Assembly (NCBI GenBank): GCA_000437915.1
Contig: FR901000.1
Span: 119,083-183,082 of the forward strand
Direction: 5' to 3'
DNA from: Subdoligranulum sp. CAG:314
GTDB lineage: Bacteria; Bacillota; Clostridia; Christensenellales; CAG-314
Length of the DNA: 64,000 bases
A model generated the notes under the pieces. That model worked only from the letters and a program-made list of their open reading frames with translations. It ran no database searches and was not told the DNA's origin. Position numbers and translations under genes: made by a program. Shown here in pieces: positions 9,701-16,752 of this stretch. Positions within the stretch are counted from its first letter, which is position 1. Each line of letters begins with the position of its first letter.

Positions 9701-10049
9701 AATCCACCGTCGAGGGATTTTGACAGTCGGGATAATTGAGGTCGTAGCTCGCTTTGAAAACCGTGCTTGCAAACTTTGCCCACAACGTCACGTCCTCCGT
9801 GATTTCCTTGTCGAAATCGAATTTTTCGCCCGTTCTTTGCTCGTTGTCGTACCAGCCTTCGACATAAACGCCGTCGGCGCACTCGACGGCGGGAGGTATC
9901 GCCTTGCTCCCCTTTTTCACCGTCACGACATAACCGTCGCTTTCGCCTGCGTTGAAGGTGACGCCGTACGTTTTGCCGCACGCGGCAAGGCAAGTCAAAA
10001 CCAACGCGACGCAAAGCGCACAAAGCAACAACTTAAAAAGCTTTTTCAT
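6780..10049 (-). CDS. Giant surface lipoprotein with InlB-type and BspA-like leucine-rich repeats
   Basis: A 1089-residue protein. I start it at the ATG at 10049, which has GGAGG 7 bases upstream and opens a proper signal peptide (MKKLFKLLLCALCVALVLTC), rather than at an ATG 12 codons earlier. The lipobox is LAAC with Cys at about 24. InlB-like repeats cover about 28-250 (GWYDNEQRTGEKFDFDKEIT, ARWETATVSVEF). LRR_5 units span about 255-870. A final InlB unit (FDSKGGSQIASVNGF to LYARWE) and a beta-sandwich end the protein. It is a divergent relative of the proteins at 3097 and 48813. It lies 200 bases downstream of an XRE regulator on the same strand. TTGACA at 10162-10157 may be part of its own promoter. 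Role inferred: surface binding or adhesion. Confidence 0.88.
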   Translation of the reverse strand: MKKLFKLLLCALCVALVLTCLAACGKTYGVTFNAGESDGYVVTVKKGSKAIPPAVECADGVYVEGWYDNEQRTGEKFDFDKEITEDVTLWAKFASTVFKASYDLNYPDCQNPSTVDFTKDGDVTLASAPLRVGYRFLGWSDGSEIYAAGSVYDVSESPLKDVVFSARWETATVSVEFLDDTGYAFDTKVLPYGSDVICPAVAPHTYSWCYELSGWDVYEDELECVTEDMTLNAVYTYLETEPSLFDFELNEDKKGYTLTGVVGELPDEVALPAYFNNLPVTTIGCEAIMYESFTKLHIPSTYRTVNPIGIYQCRQMETLEIEEGLERLEAVSIASAYVLKNVTLPASLNYFGENTFYRCYELGVGNLQVAEGNGHFMMKDNGKWLSNLGGDRLYWANFSKLGASVVIGEEITYLHSGLFCDDNLLESITINCDLEFLGVGTFYNTPELNSVALNGSIEYIFGFTDVFNDDFYTWLTPLEKEQIMYYGAFESCGAENYVLPDGVKYIGPAVFGGFCEPESLSLPSTLEKIADDFIGSGKTPVITMRDGGSNAYFDVGQALIAKGAAADGGDRLIKFARVGEEKYAVPASVSEVVPFAFAFANVKWVDFSSSNVTELPAGCFYGSYVEKITLSSKITRLLSDGLPEFDGIPVWARGEIWSASPAVYACEKLTVLENYQGLTEVGDSMFSGTKLTSFDIGENMRLGNNCFFYCWSLQEFNVAEGHPTLSSEDGVLFDKNKQVLLMYPAAKQGLTYTVPASVVYVADVAFLRNAELTSIAFADDSACVSVGASCFASIATLKTITLPATLTNIGVSAFFGNTALEKLVFLSGEMPAVADDYGENNWFKYQPESENPDEWVPARFYSDVTIVCPEGRFRNYFDALYAIAPEIAAALDDSKQPKYDFVFDSKGGSQIASVNGFAALTRPVPARDGYFFWGWYLTDGTVSGGVWGEEASFPFWYEGEGTGVTLYARWETERKQDGLSVETGWDFSEQKTVTVSQSGIYYFRFTASASGKLASDANDVPLISAELEAAGAEYRVWVMLFSDESMENLVSRSNRTVKEGHTYFGWLEIDLPAEMFPFTFTANVVINES

Positions 10050-10256
10050 ATTCTGTCCTCCGATAAAAATATTTTTTGCAAACAATTAGATTTTTCAGCC
10101 AACACGATTGGTCGAAATTATATTTGCAATTTAAAATTATCATACGGACAAATCTTTGTCAAGCGTTTTTACGCCGTTTTGTCGTAAAAATTTCTTTTTC
10201 TTGTTCAGTTGTTTTGGAAATCCGTTCTTTTTTAACTCCGATTCTTCTTGTCGCTG

Positions 10257-10526
10257 TCAAAAAACCTGTTTTCCTTTGGACGAGTCAAAACGCGCTTCGC
10301 TCTTCTTTTTGGCGCGCTCCTCCCCTTTGTCATAGCCCAGCAGATAATCCGTGCTTTCGTCAAACAGCGCGGCAATCCTGCACAGGTCGGTCAGAGACGG
10401 CTCCGCGCGGTTGGTCTCCCAGCTTGCGACCGACGCCCGCGTAATTTGCAAACGGTCGGCAAGTTCCTTTTGTGTCCACTCGTTTTCCTTTCTCAGCTCT
10501 TTGAGCTTGTCCGCAAATTTTCTCAT
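10257..10526 (-). CDS. XRE family helix-turn-helix regulator
   Basis: An 89-residue protein that is mostly a Cro/C1-type HTH domain at about residues 5-60: LKELRKENEWTQKELADRLQ, then ITRASVASWETNRAEPSLTD. A short tail follows (STDYLLGYDKGEERAKKKSE), typical of small clostridial XRE proteins. The ATG at 10526 fits the family better than a longer frame starting upstream. There is no visible Shine-Dalgarno; instead a CATAAT box lies six bases before the ATG, so translation may be leaderless. A palindrome (10538-10552) overlaps that box, suggesting autorepression. It may also affect the downstream lipoprotein gene at 6780-10049. Confidence 0.8.
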   Translation of the reverse strand: MRKFADKLKELRKENEWTQKELADRLQITRASVASWETNRAEPSLTDLCRIAALFDESTDYLLGYDKGEERAKKKSEARFDSSKGKQVF

Positions 10527-10537
10527 ACGAGTATTAT

Positions 10538-10552
10538 GTGTAGTTAATACAC
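10538..10552. promoter_or_regulatory. Candidate XRE operator (GTGTA-N5-TACAC)
   Basis: GTGTA (10538-10542), GTTAA, TACAC (10548-10552) is a perfect palindrome 12 bases upstream of the XRE start. It touches the CATAAT element that would serve as its -10. Confidence 0.45.
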
Positions 10553-10791
10553 GAAAAAAATGCGGTGTGCATAAATTACACAACTCAATTTTGCGCGGCG
10601 CTGCCTGCGGAGGGCATCGGAAAGCAATTTTTTACACGGAAAATTTACAAAAAGTCAAATTCCGCCATATTTCACGGCGCTGCCCGACGCATCTGCGACA
10701 ATTTGATTTCAAACAAAAAAATACCGCCCGAAAACACGGTTTTATGTCGGCAATCCGTTTTTAAACGGCTCCCAAAAGGACAAAAGACGAA

Positions 10792-10822
10792 AAAAAAGGC
10801 GTGACCGAGTCACGCCTTTTTT
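10792..10822. terminator. Intrinsic terminator of the citrate operon
   Basis: An 8-bp GC-rich stem (GGCGTGAC / GTCACGCC, CGA loop) is flanked by A and T runs, 50 bases beyond the minus-strand icd stop. Confidence 0.88.
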
Positions 10823-10871
10823 GAGTTTAAATTTAATTGTTTTTCGCGCCGCCATGCTGCGCCCTTTTTCG

Positions 10872-12086
10872 TCAGGCAAGCAGCTTTTCCAGACGCGAGC
10901 GGATTTCTTTGAGGAAGGTTTCGCTGTTGACGGATTTTACCTTTACGCCCTCGTCCACAAGGTTGACGAGGTCCTTTGTCATAATGCCTTCCTCCAGAGT
11001 CTGTATGCAAGCCTTTTCCAGCTTTTCGCCGAACTCGACAAGCTTGGGCAGATTGTCCAGCTCGCCGCGCTTTTTGAATGCGCCCGTCCAAGCGAAAATG
11101 GTCGCCATGGGATTTGTGGAGGTTTCCTCCCCTTTGAGATACTTGTAGTAGTGACGCGTCACGGTGCCGTGAGCCGCCTCATACTCGTATTTTCCGTCGG
11201 GGCTGACCAGAACGCTTGTCATCATGGCAAGAGAACCGAATGCCGTGCTTACCATATCGCTCATAACGTCGCCGTCGTAGTTTTTGCACGCCCAGATGTA
11301 GCCGCCCTCAGACCTGATAACGCGCGCCACCGCGTCGTCGATGAGAGTGTAAAAATACTCCAAGCCCATTTTTTCAAAGGTTTCTTTGTAATCGGCTTCG
11401 TAAATCTCCTCAAAAATCTGCTTGAACGCGCCGTCGTATTTTTTGCTTATGGTGTCCTTGGTGGAGAACCAGAGGTCCTGCTTTGTGTCTATCGCGTATC
11501 TGAAACAGCTGTGGGCAAAGGATTTGATTGACGTATCCTTGTTGTGCATTGCCTGAAATACGCCGCCGCAATCCAGCTTCTGCACCTCTACCGACTCGGT
11601 TTTGCCCGACTGTCCCACAAAAGTAAGCGTCGCCGTGCCCGGCTCCGTCGTGCGCAGCTCCACTCCCTTGTACACGTCGCCGTAAGCGTGACGCGCAATG
11701 GTAATGGGCTTTTTCCAATTTTTGACCACGGGCTTGATTGTGCTTATGGTTATGGGAGCGCGGAAAACCGTGCCGTCCAGCACCGAACGAATGGTTCCGT
11801 TGGGGCTTTTCCACATTTCTTTGAGGTTGTACTCGCTCATCCTCTGTTTGTTGGGGGTGATTGTCGCGCATTTGACTGCCACGCCGTATTTTTTGTTGGC
11901 GTTGGCGGCGTCCCAGGTAATTTGGTCGTTGGTGCGGTCGCGCTCCACAAGCCCCAAATCGTAATATTCCGTTTTGAGGTCTACGAAAGGAAGAATAAGC
12001 TCGTCCTTTATCATTTTCCAGAGTATTCTTGTCATTTCGTCGCCGTCCATTTCCACCAACGGCGTAGTCATCTTGATTTTTTCCAT
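10872..12086 (-). CDS. icd: NADP-type isocitrate dehydrogenase
   Basis: A 404-residue enzyme of the dimeric, eukaryote-like IDH subfamily, which oxidatively decarboxylates isocitrate to 2-oxoglutarate. Hallmarks are VEMDGDEMTRILWKMIKDEL at the N-terminus, the substrate loop SPNGTIRSVLDGTVFRAPI at about 95-113, the metal-binding region around LIDDAVARVIRSEGGYIWAC, and AAHGTVTRHY near residue 310. I use the ATG at 12086 because AGGAG lies 10 bases upstream and the protein then starts where the family does. It is the last gene of the cit-acn-icd operon, 26 bases after aconitase. NADP preference is from subfamily knowledge, not tested. The pair would convert citrate to 2-oxoglutarate, for example for glutamate synthesis. 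Confidence 0.95.
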   Translation of the reverse strand: MEKIKMTTPLVEMDGDEMTRILWKMIKDELILPFVDLKTEYYDLGLVERDRTNDQITWDAANANKKYGVAVKCATITPNKQRMSEYNLKEMWKSPNGTIRSVLDGTVFRAPITISTIKPVVKNWKKPITIARHAYGDVYKGVELRTTEPGTATLTFVGQSGKTESVEVQKLDCGGVFQAMHNKDTSIKSFAHSCFRYAIDTKQDLWFSTKDTISKKYDGAFKQIFEEIYEADYKETFEKMGLEYFYTLIDDAVARVIRSEGGYIWACKNYDGDVMSDMVSTAFGSLAMMTSVLVSPDGKYEYEAAHGTVTRHYYKYLKGEETSTNPMATIFAWTGAFKKRGELDNLPKLVEFGEKLEKACIQTLEEGIMTKDLVNLVDEGVKVKSVNSETFLKEIRSRLEKLLA

Positions 12087-12112
12087 TTTCGGTTTCTCCT
12101 GAATTTTTATTC

Positions 12113-14368
12113 TTATTTGTTTTTTCTGTTGAGCGCCGCGTAATAATTCATCAGACAGCCCTCGCAAATAATTGTCTTTTCGTCCGCCGTCAAGCCCTTG
12201 ACGTAAAGCGTGATGTCCTCGACTCCCTTTTGGGTAATCACCTTGGCGGGGATAGTCTCCCTGCCGTTGACGATAGCGTCGCGTATGCCCTTGACAAACA
12301 CGAAATCACCCGGCTGATAGTCGAATTTTGTGTCCTTGTCCAGCGTAAAAGGCACTATGCCCCAGTTTATGCAGTTGGAGCGATAACGCTTGGTGGCGTA
12401 CTCGTAGCAGATGTTGGCGTCGCCGCCCAGCACCTTCTGACAGCTTGCCGCCTGCTCGCGCGCGCTGCCGTCGCCGGGACGGTTTGCAAACACGCAGCTG
12501 CCGAAGCTTGTCTTTTTGATTGTTTCGGAAGGATTGTCGTCAACCTTTGCAAGTGCGTCAAGCAGCTTCTTTTCGTAATTTCCCTCGCGGCGGGCGCGCT
12601 CCGTGTTCTGTATCGCCTTGCTTCTGCCGACGTACTCGGGCACTCTGCGCGACAGCGCAAACTCCGAAAGCTTGAGAGGATTGGAACGATAGCTGCTTGT
12701 CTCTCCGCTGGGGATAAGCTCGTCGGTCGTCGTCACGGGGTCGTGTATGACGGCGGCAAGCTCCACAAGCATATTTTCCTGCAAAGGATTCATCTTGGGC
12801 CAGTCGGTTATGTTGGGACCGAGTCTCAACTGCTCGTCGGACTGCGGTTTGCCGAAGCCGTTGTAAACCCGCTTTTCGTAAACCGTTCTGTCAAAGTCGT
12901 AAGCATATTCTTTTTTGCGATAATCTATTTCGCTTGCGGCGGTAAGGACTCCGCCGTTGCGGGCTGTCGCCGCTATGCTGCGCGCGTCCATAAGCGCAAC
13001 CGAGCTGATTTGGTTTTGGTTGGGCTTGCTGCCCTCTCTGTTGGGGAAGTTTCTCGTCGTGTGCCTTATTGACAGACCGTTGTTGCCCGGCACGTCTCCC
13101 GCTCCGAAGCATGGACCGCAAAAGGCGGTTTTCATGATGGCTCCGCATTCCAACAGCTTGCTCGCAACTCCGTTGCGGGTAGCCGCCAAATTGATCGGCA
13201 TACTCGCGGGATAAACGCTCAAAGCAAAGTATCCGTCGCCCGTGCTCTGTCCGTCCAGTATATCCGCCGCTTCGCACAGGTTGTCGAACAAGCCGCCCGC
13301 GCAGCCGGCGATTATGCCTTGGTCCACCATGACCTTGCCGTCGTGGATTTTTTCGGTAAGGTTAAACGCAACCTTAGAGCCTATCTGCTTTTTCGCGTCC
13401 TCCTCCACGGCTCTAAACAGCTCTTTTGCGTTTTTCTGCACTTCTTTGATTGTAAACGCGTTGGAGGGGTGGAAGGGCAGCGCAATCATGCACTCCTGAG
13501 TGGAGAGGTCGATTTTTATCATGCTGTCGTAATACGCCGTGTCGGCAGGTTTAAGCTCCTTGAAATCAGCCGCCTTGCCGTGCTTGGCGTAATATTCCTT
13601 CACCTTGTCGTCCGTTACCCATATTGAGGAAAGACAGGTTGTTTCCGTCGTCATCACGTCGATTCCGTTTCTGAAATCCACAGACAGATTTTTTATGCCG
13701 GGGCCGACAAATTCCAGCACCTTGTTGTTGACAAAGCCGTTGGCGAAAACCGCCTTGCACAGCGAAATGGCGACGTCGTGAGGACCTACGCCGTGAGGAA
13801 CCTCGCCCTCAACCCACACCAGCACGACCTCAGGCATATTCACGTCGTATGTATTGTTGAGCAGCTGCTTGACCAGCTCGGGACCGCCTTCTCCCACGCC
13901 CATTGTTCCCAGCGCGCCGTAACGCGTGTGGCTGTCGCTGCCGAGAATCATCGAACCGCATTTGACCATTGCCTCGCGCGCGTACTGATGAATGACAGCC
14001 TGATTTACGGGAACGTAAATTCCGCCGTACTTCTTTGCCGCCGAAAGACCGAAAATGTGGTCGTCCTCGTTGATTGTGCCGCCAACCGCGCACAGACTGT
14101 TGTGGCAGTTGGTCATGGCGTAGGGCAAAGGAAACTCGGTAAGCCCGCTTGCGCGCGCCGTCTGTATGATGCCGACATAGGTTATGTCGTGCGACATCAG
14201 CGCGTCGAATTTTATGCGCAGCTTTTTGTCGTCTCCCTTGTTGTGAGCGGAGAGTATGGAATACGCCATGGTTCCCTTGCGGGCTTCCTCGGGCGCAGGC
14301 AAGCCTCTGCCGCTTTCGACGATTTGTCCGTTTTTCAGATAAACGCCGTTTTTCTCCAAAGTTATCAT
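12113..14368 (-). CDS. acn: Aconitate hydratase (aconitase family)
   Basis: A 751-residue aconitase-family iron-sulfur enzyme interconverting citrate and isocitrate. The SDSHTRYGALGTMGVGEGG motif lies at about residue 143-161. The cluster-binding Cys region contains FCGPCFGAGD at about 418. The swivel domain near the C-terminus has TSFGSCVFANRPGDGSAREQ and NCINWGIVPF. At 751 residues it is longer than typical clostridial aconitases (about 640) and shorter than AcnA (about 890), closest to the less-studied YbhJ-like hydratase branch. The downstream icd gene supports a true aconitase role. It lies 43 bases after citG in the same operon. Substrate specificity is inferred from context. Confidence 0.9.
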   Translation of the reverse strand: MITLEKNGVYLKNGQIVESGRGLPAPEEARKGTMAYSILSAHNKGDDKKLRIKFDALMSHDITYVGIIQTARASGLTEFPLPYAMTNCHNSLCAVGGTINEDDHIFGLSAAKKYGGIYVPVNQAVIHQYAREAMVKCGSMILGSDSHTRYGALGTMGVGEGGPELVKQLLNNTYDVNMPEVVLVWVEGEVPHGVGPHDVAISLCKAVFANGFVNNKVLEFVGPGIKNLSVDFRNGIDVMTTETTCLSSIWVTDDKVKEYYAKHGKAADFKELKPADTAYYDSMIKIDLSTQECMIALPFHPSNAFTIKEVQKNAKELFRAVEEDAKKQIGSKVAFNLTEKIHDGKVMVDQGIIAGCAGGLFDNLCEAADILDGQSTGDGYFALSVYPASMPINLAATRNGVASKLLECGAIMKTAFCGPCFGAGDVPGNNGLSIRHTTRNFPNREGSKPNQNQISSVALMDARSIAATARNGGVLTAASEIDYRKKEYAYDFDRTVYEKRVYNGFGKPQSDEQLRLGPNITDWPKMNPLQENMLVELAAVIHDPVTTTDELIPSGETSSYRSNPLKLSEFALSRRVPEYVGRSKAIQNTERARREGNYEKKLLDALAKVDDNPSETIKKTSFGSCVFANRPGDGSAREQAASCQKVLGGDANICYEYATKRYRSNCINWGIVPFTLDKDTKFDYQPGDFVFVKGIRDAIVNGRETIPAKVITQKGVEDITLYVKGLTADEKTIICEGCLMNYYAALNRKNK

Positions 14369-14411
14369 TTTTTCTATCTCCCTTGTGTTTTTGTTTATAT
14401 TTCCACGCTGT

Positions 14412-15254
14412 TCAAAGCAAGCGATTGCAAGTGATTTTTTCGAGGAACAACGTCAGCGCAAGCGTGTCGGCTGCTCCTCCGGGGCTTAAATTGCGCCGTA
14501 TAAATTCGGCGTTAAGGCTCTCCGCCTTTTCCTCCGAAAAATCCTCGAACAAGGATTTTCCGCTTTGACGCACAAACAGCACGCCCTCCGTACCGCCCCG
14601 TTTGTAGGCGTTGCTGTCCCAAATGCTCGACATGATATATCCGAGAGTTTTTAATTCCGCGTTTTTTTCCTTTGCCGCAAGCATACGTTTCAAAAGCGGC
14701 AGACACTCAAACAGCACAAAGGCATACCCCTCCGCCACCTGTCCGCGCGCTCCGAGCTTGCCCGAATGCAGAAAAAATTTTTCGCCCGCAGTCAGCGCAC
14801 GGCTTGTTTTGCCCGCCGCGTCTAAAAGCTCGACTTCGATTCCCGCCGCAAGCGTTTTGACCGCGCCGCAGATTTCATTCGGTTCAAACTCTTTGCCCTC
14901 GCTGCTTAAAAGTCCGAGCGCTCCCGAAACGAAGCCGAAAGAGAAGATTGCGCCCTTGTGGGTATTTATTCCGCCCGTCGCGCCGTACATGGCTTTTTCC
15001 GCCGCAAGCCCCTGTTGCCTGAGCGCGCGCGTCAAGTCCGACGCGCTCTTTCCTTCAAGACTCAGACCGAACGTCCCGTCAAACATTTCGCCGAAAAACG
15101 GACAGACCGCGTCTATCCCTCTCGACATAAGAGCAAAATCCATGTCCGTATGCGAGCCGTTGTCCTTCAAATCCACAAGTCCGGGCTTGGGCGTGGTTTC
15201 AAGCTCGGCAATCAACGCGCGCTTTGCCAAAGCGGTTAAAAGCGTCGCGTTCAT
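14412..15254 (-). CDS. citG: Triphosphoribosyl-dephospho-CoA synthase
   Basis: A 280-residue CitG protein, which makes 2'-(5''-triphosphoribosyl)-3'-dephospho-CoA, the precursor of the citrate lyase prosthetic group. The family motif ELETTPKPGLVDLKDNGSHT lies at about residues 17-36, followed by DMDFALMSRGIDAVCPFFGE. Another conserved stretch is GATGGINTHKGAIFSFG at about 91-107. Its ATG overlaps the citC stop by four bases, indicating coupled translation. Its product is used by CitX, two genes upstream. The length is normal for a stand-alone CitG, not a CitXG fusion. Confidence 0.94.
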   Translation of the reverse strand: MNATLLTALAKRALIAELETTPKPGLVDLKDNGSHTDMDFALMSRGIDAVCPFFGEMFDGTFGLSLEGKSASDLTRALRQQGLAAEKAMYGATGGINTHKGAIFSFGFVSGALGLLSSEGKEFEPNEICGAVKTLAAGIEVELLDAAGKTSRALTAGEKFFLHSGKLGARGQVAEGYAFVLFECLPLLKRMLAAKEKNAELKTLGYIMSSIWDSNAYKRGGTEGVLFVRQSGKSLFEDFSEEKAESLNAEFIRRNLSPGGAADTLALTLFLEKITCNRLL

Positions 15255-16240
15255 TCAAGCATACCGTTTGCGGAAAGAATCTTTGCCGTAGTGTCGGGCA
15301 CAAGCCGCGACGCTTCCGCAAATTTTTTTTCTTTAAGCAATGCGCGCACCCGCTTGGCGCTTACCGGCGCGCCGTCCTTTTCCATGCGGGCAAGCTCCGT
15401 TACCTTTATTCCGCGCGGCGGCAGAATCTGCCTGAGTGCAAAGTTATATTCATTTGTAACCGCGTCAAGCGGTTCGCTGCCCACAAATCTTTCGCAAACT
15501 TTGAGCGCGGGCGCGATATGTCGGGAAAACAAATCCGCGTCAAGCTGCGCCTGATTTTTGCTTACCATGCCGCTGTCTTTAAGAAAATAAGCGGGAAAGG
15601 TGGCTTTGCTTATTACGTAGTCTCCACCCTCGTGCACAACCGCATCGGGCAGATGCTTCAAGCCCGCCTTTATCATTTCGAGTCTCAACGCGAAAGGAAA
15701 CTCCGACGCGTCCTCTCTGACCGCAATGACGTGCAGCCTGTCGCAGCTTTTCGCGGCGGCTTCGGCAAGATAACGGTGCCCCAGAGTGAAAGGATTGGCG
15801 TTCATGACAATACAGCCGTTTTTGCCGTCGCAGGCAAAGACGGAAAGCTTTTCGCAAAAAGAACTCACCCCGCGCGCGCTGCTTTCCAAAAGCACCGCGT
15901 CGTCGCTTTGCGCTATCGGGTGAAAGGCAAGGCTTTCGAAAATCTCCCTGTTGGAGCGTTTTGTAAACACAAAAATGTCGCTCGCTCCGCGGCTTTTCAA
16001 TTCGCTGCGCAAATGGGACACTATCTTGTTGGACAGCTGCATATCCCTCGCCTCGGGACTTGTGGCAACGCATTTTATGACGTTTTTTTCAAACCCGCCG
16101 CAGGCGAGTATTTTGTCTCCGTCCGTCAAAACGGCGAAATAATCCAGCGGCTCGGGCGCCAGTCCGTTTGCGGCAAGAAACTCCTCCGCTCTTTTTTCAA
16201 TTCCGCCGACTCCGAGCGGAATTTGCTCTATCTGTATCAT
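15251..16240 (-). CDS. citC: [Citrate (pro-3S)-lyase] ligase
   Basis: A 329-residue ATP-dependent ligase that acetylates the CitD prosthetic group and so activates citrate lyase. The N-terminal part resembles a GNAT-like domain (about 1-130, with YFAVLTDGDKILACGG). The nucleotidyl-transferase core begins at about 142 with IVMNANPFTLGHRYLAEAAA, containing the nucleotide-binding TLGH motif. VSAKRVRALLKEK near the C-terminus is also family-typical. Start and stop overlap citX and citG by a few bases each. Activity of citrate lyase in this organism would depend on acetate and ATP through this enzyme. Confidence 0.95.
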   Translation of the reverse strand: MIQIEQIPLGVGGIEKRAEEFLAANGLAPEPLDYFAVLTDGDKILACGGFEKNVIKCVATSPEARDMQLSNKIVSHLRSELKSRGASDIFVFTKRSNREIFESLAFHPIAQSDDAVLLESSARGVSSFCEKLSVFACDGKNGCIVMNANPFTLGHRYLAEAAAKSCDRLHVIAVREDASEFPFALRLEMIKAGLKHLPDAVVHEGGDYVISKATFPAYFLKDSGMVSKNQAQLDADLFSRHIAPALKVCERFVGSEPLDAVTNEYNFALRQILPPRGIKVTELARMEKDGAPVSAKRVRALLKEKKFAEASRLVPDTTAKILSANGMLE

Positions 16241-16752
16241 CAGTCGTATAAAAGCTCGTACTCTTCCTTCATTGTGGCAATTTTTTCATTAAGCTCGTCT
16301 GCCGAGTGAACTCTGCTACGCGCGCAGATACGCGCGTCGTTTCCGCAAAGAAGGCATTTTCTTTCCGCAAGATTCAGCGAGCTGCGGGACACCTGTCCGC
16401 CCTCCCCGTCGTAAACGTCTATGTCGAAAATGCGTCCGAGAAAATGGCTCTCCTCTATTCGGCACATCCTCTTTTTCAGCTGCGCCGCGTCAGCCGCTCG
16501 GGCAACGAAAAAGGCTTCGTTGCCGGTAGGTGCGTCCACAACGGAAAACTCCGCAGTTTCTTCGAGCAACTCTCTGCTGATTGCTTCCACTCCCGCCTCG
16601 AAAATATAGTCGGGTATTTCCCCTCTCTTTGTCTCGCCGGGAATATTCAAGGTAAGCACGACAACGGGCAGACGGTATTTCAAAGCAAGCTCCCGACGTT
16701 TTTCCTGCCGTCTGTCTCTCGCTTCAAGAACTTCCTCCAAAGAGACCTTCAT
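16240..16752 (-). CDS. citX: Holo-citrate lyase synthase (apo-ACP transferase)
   Basis: A 170-residue CitX that transfers the triphosphoribosyl-dephospho-CoA group onto the serine of CitD. The start MKVSLEEVLEARDRRQEKR and the stretch VVVLTLNIPGETKRG are characteristic, as is the C-terminal region with CLLCGNDARICARSR. I start it at the ATG at 16752, which overlaps the citF stop (ATGA); a longer frame upstream lies inside citF and is not credible. It works with CitG. Length agrees with stand-alone CitX proteins. Confidence 0.93.
   Translation of the reverse strand: MKVSLEEVLEARDRRQEKRRELALKYRLPVVVLTLNIPGETKRGEIPDYIFEAGVEAISRELLEETAEFSVVDAPTGNEAFFVARAADAAQLKKRMCRIEESHFLGRIFDIDVYDGEGGQVSRSSLNLAERKCLLCGNDARICARSRVHSADELNEKIATMKEEYELLYD

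Larger units (their letters stand above)
10527..10871. other. Gene-free stretch: XRE control region and cit-operon terminator
   Basis: This stretch holds the XRE upstream region with the palindrome at 10538-10552, then about 240 bases in which I see no credible gene, and the terminator at 10792-10822. Short frames here lack ribosome-binding sites. Confidence 0.6.

Noticed and set aside
10565..10804. Short open frames downstream of the XRE control region
   Set aside because: No ribosome-binding site, no promoter, low-complexity composition, and overlap with a terminator.
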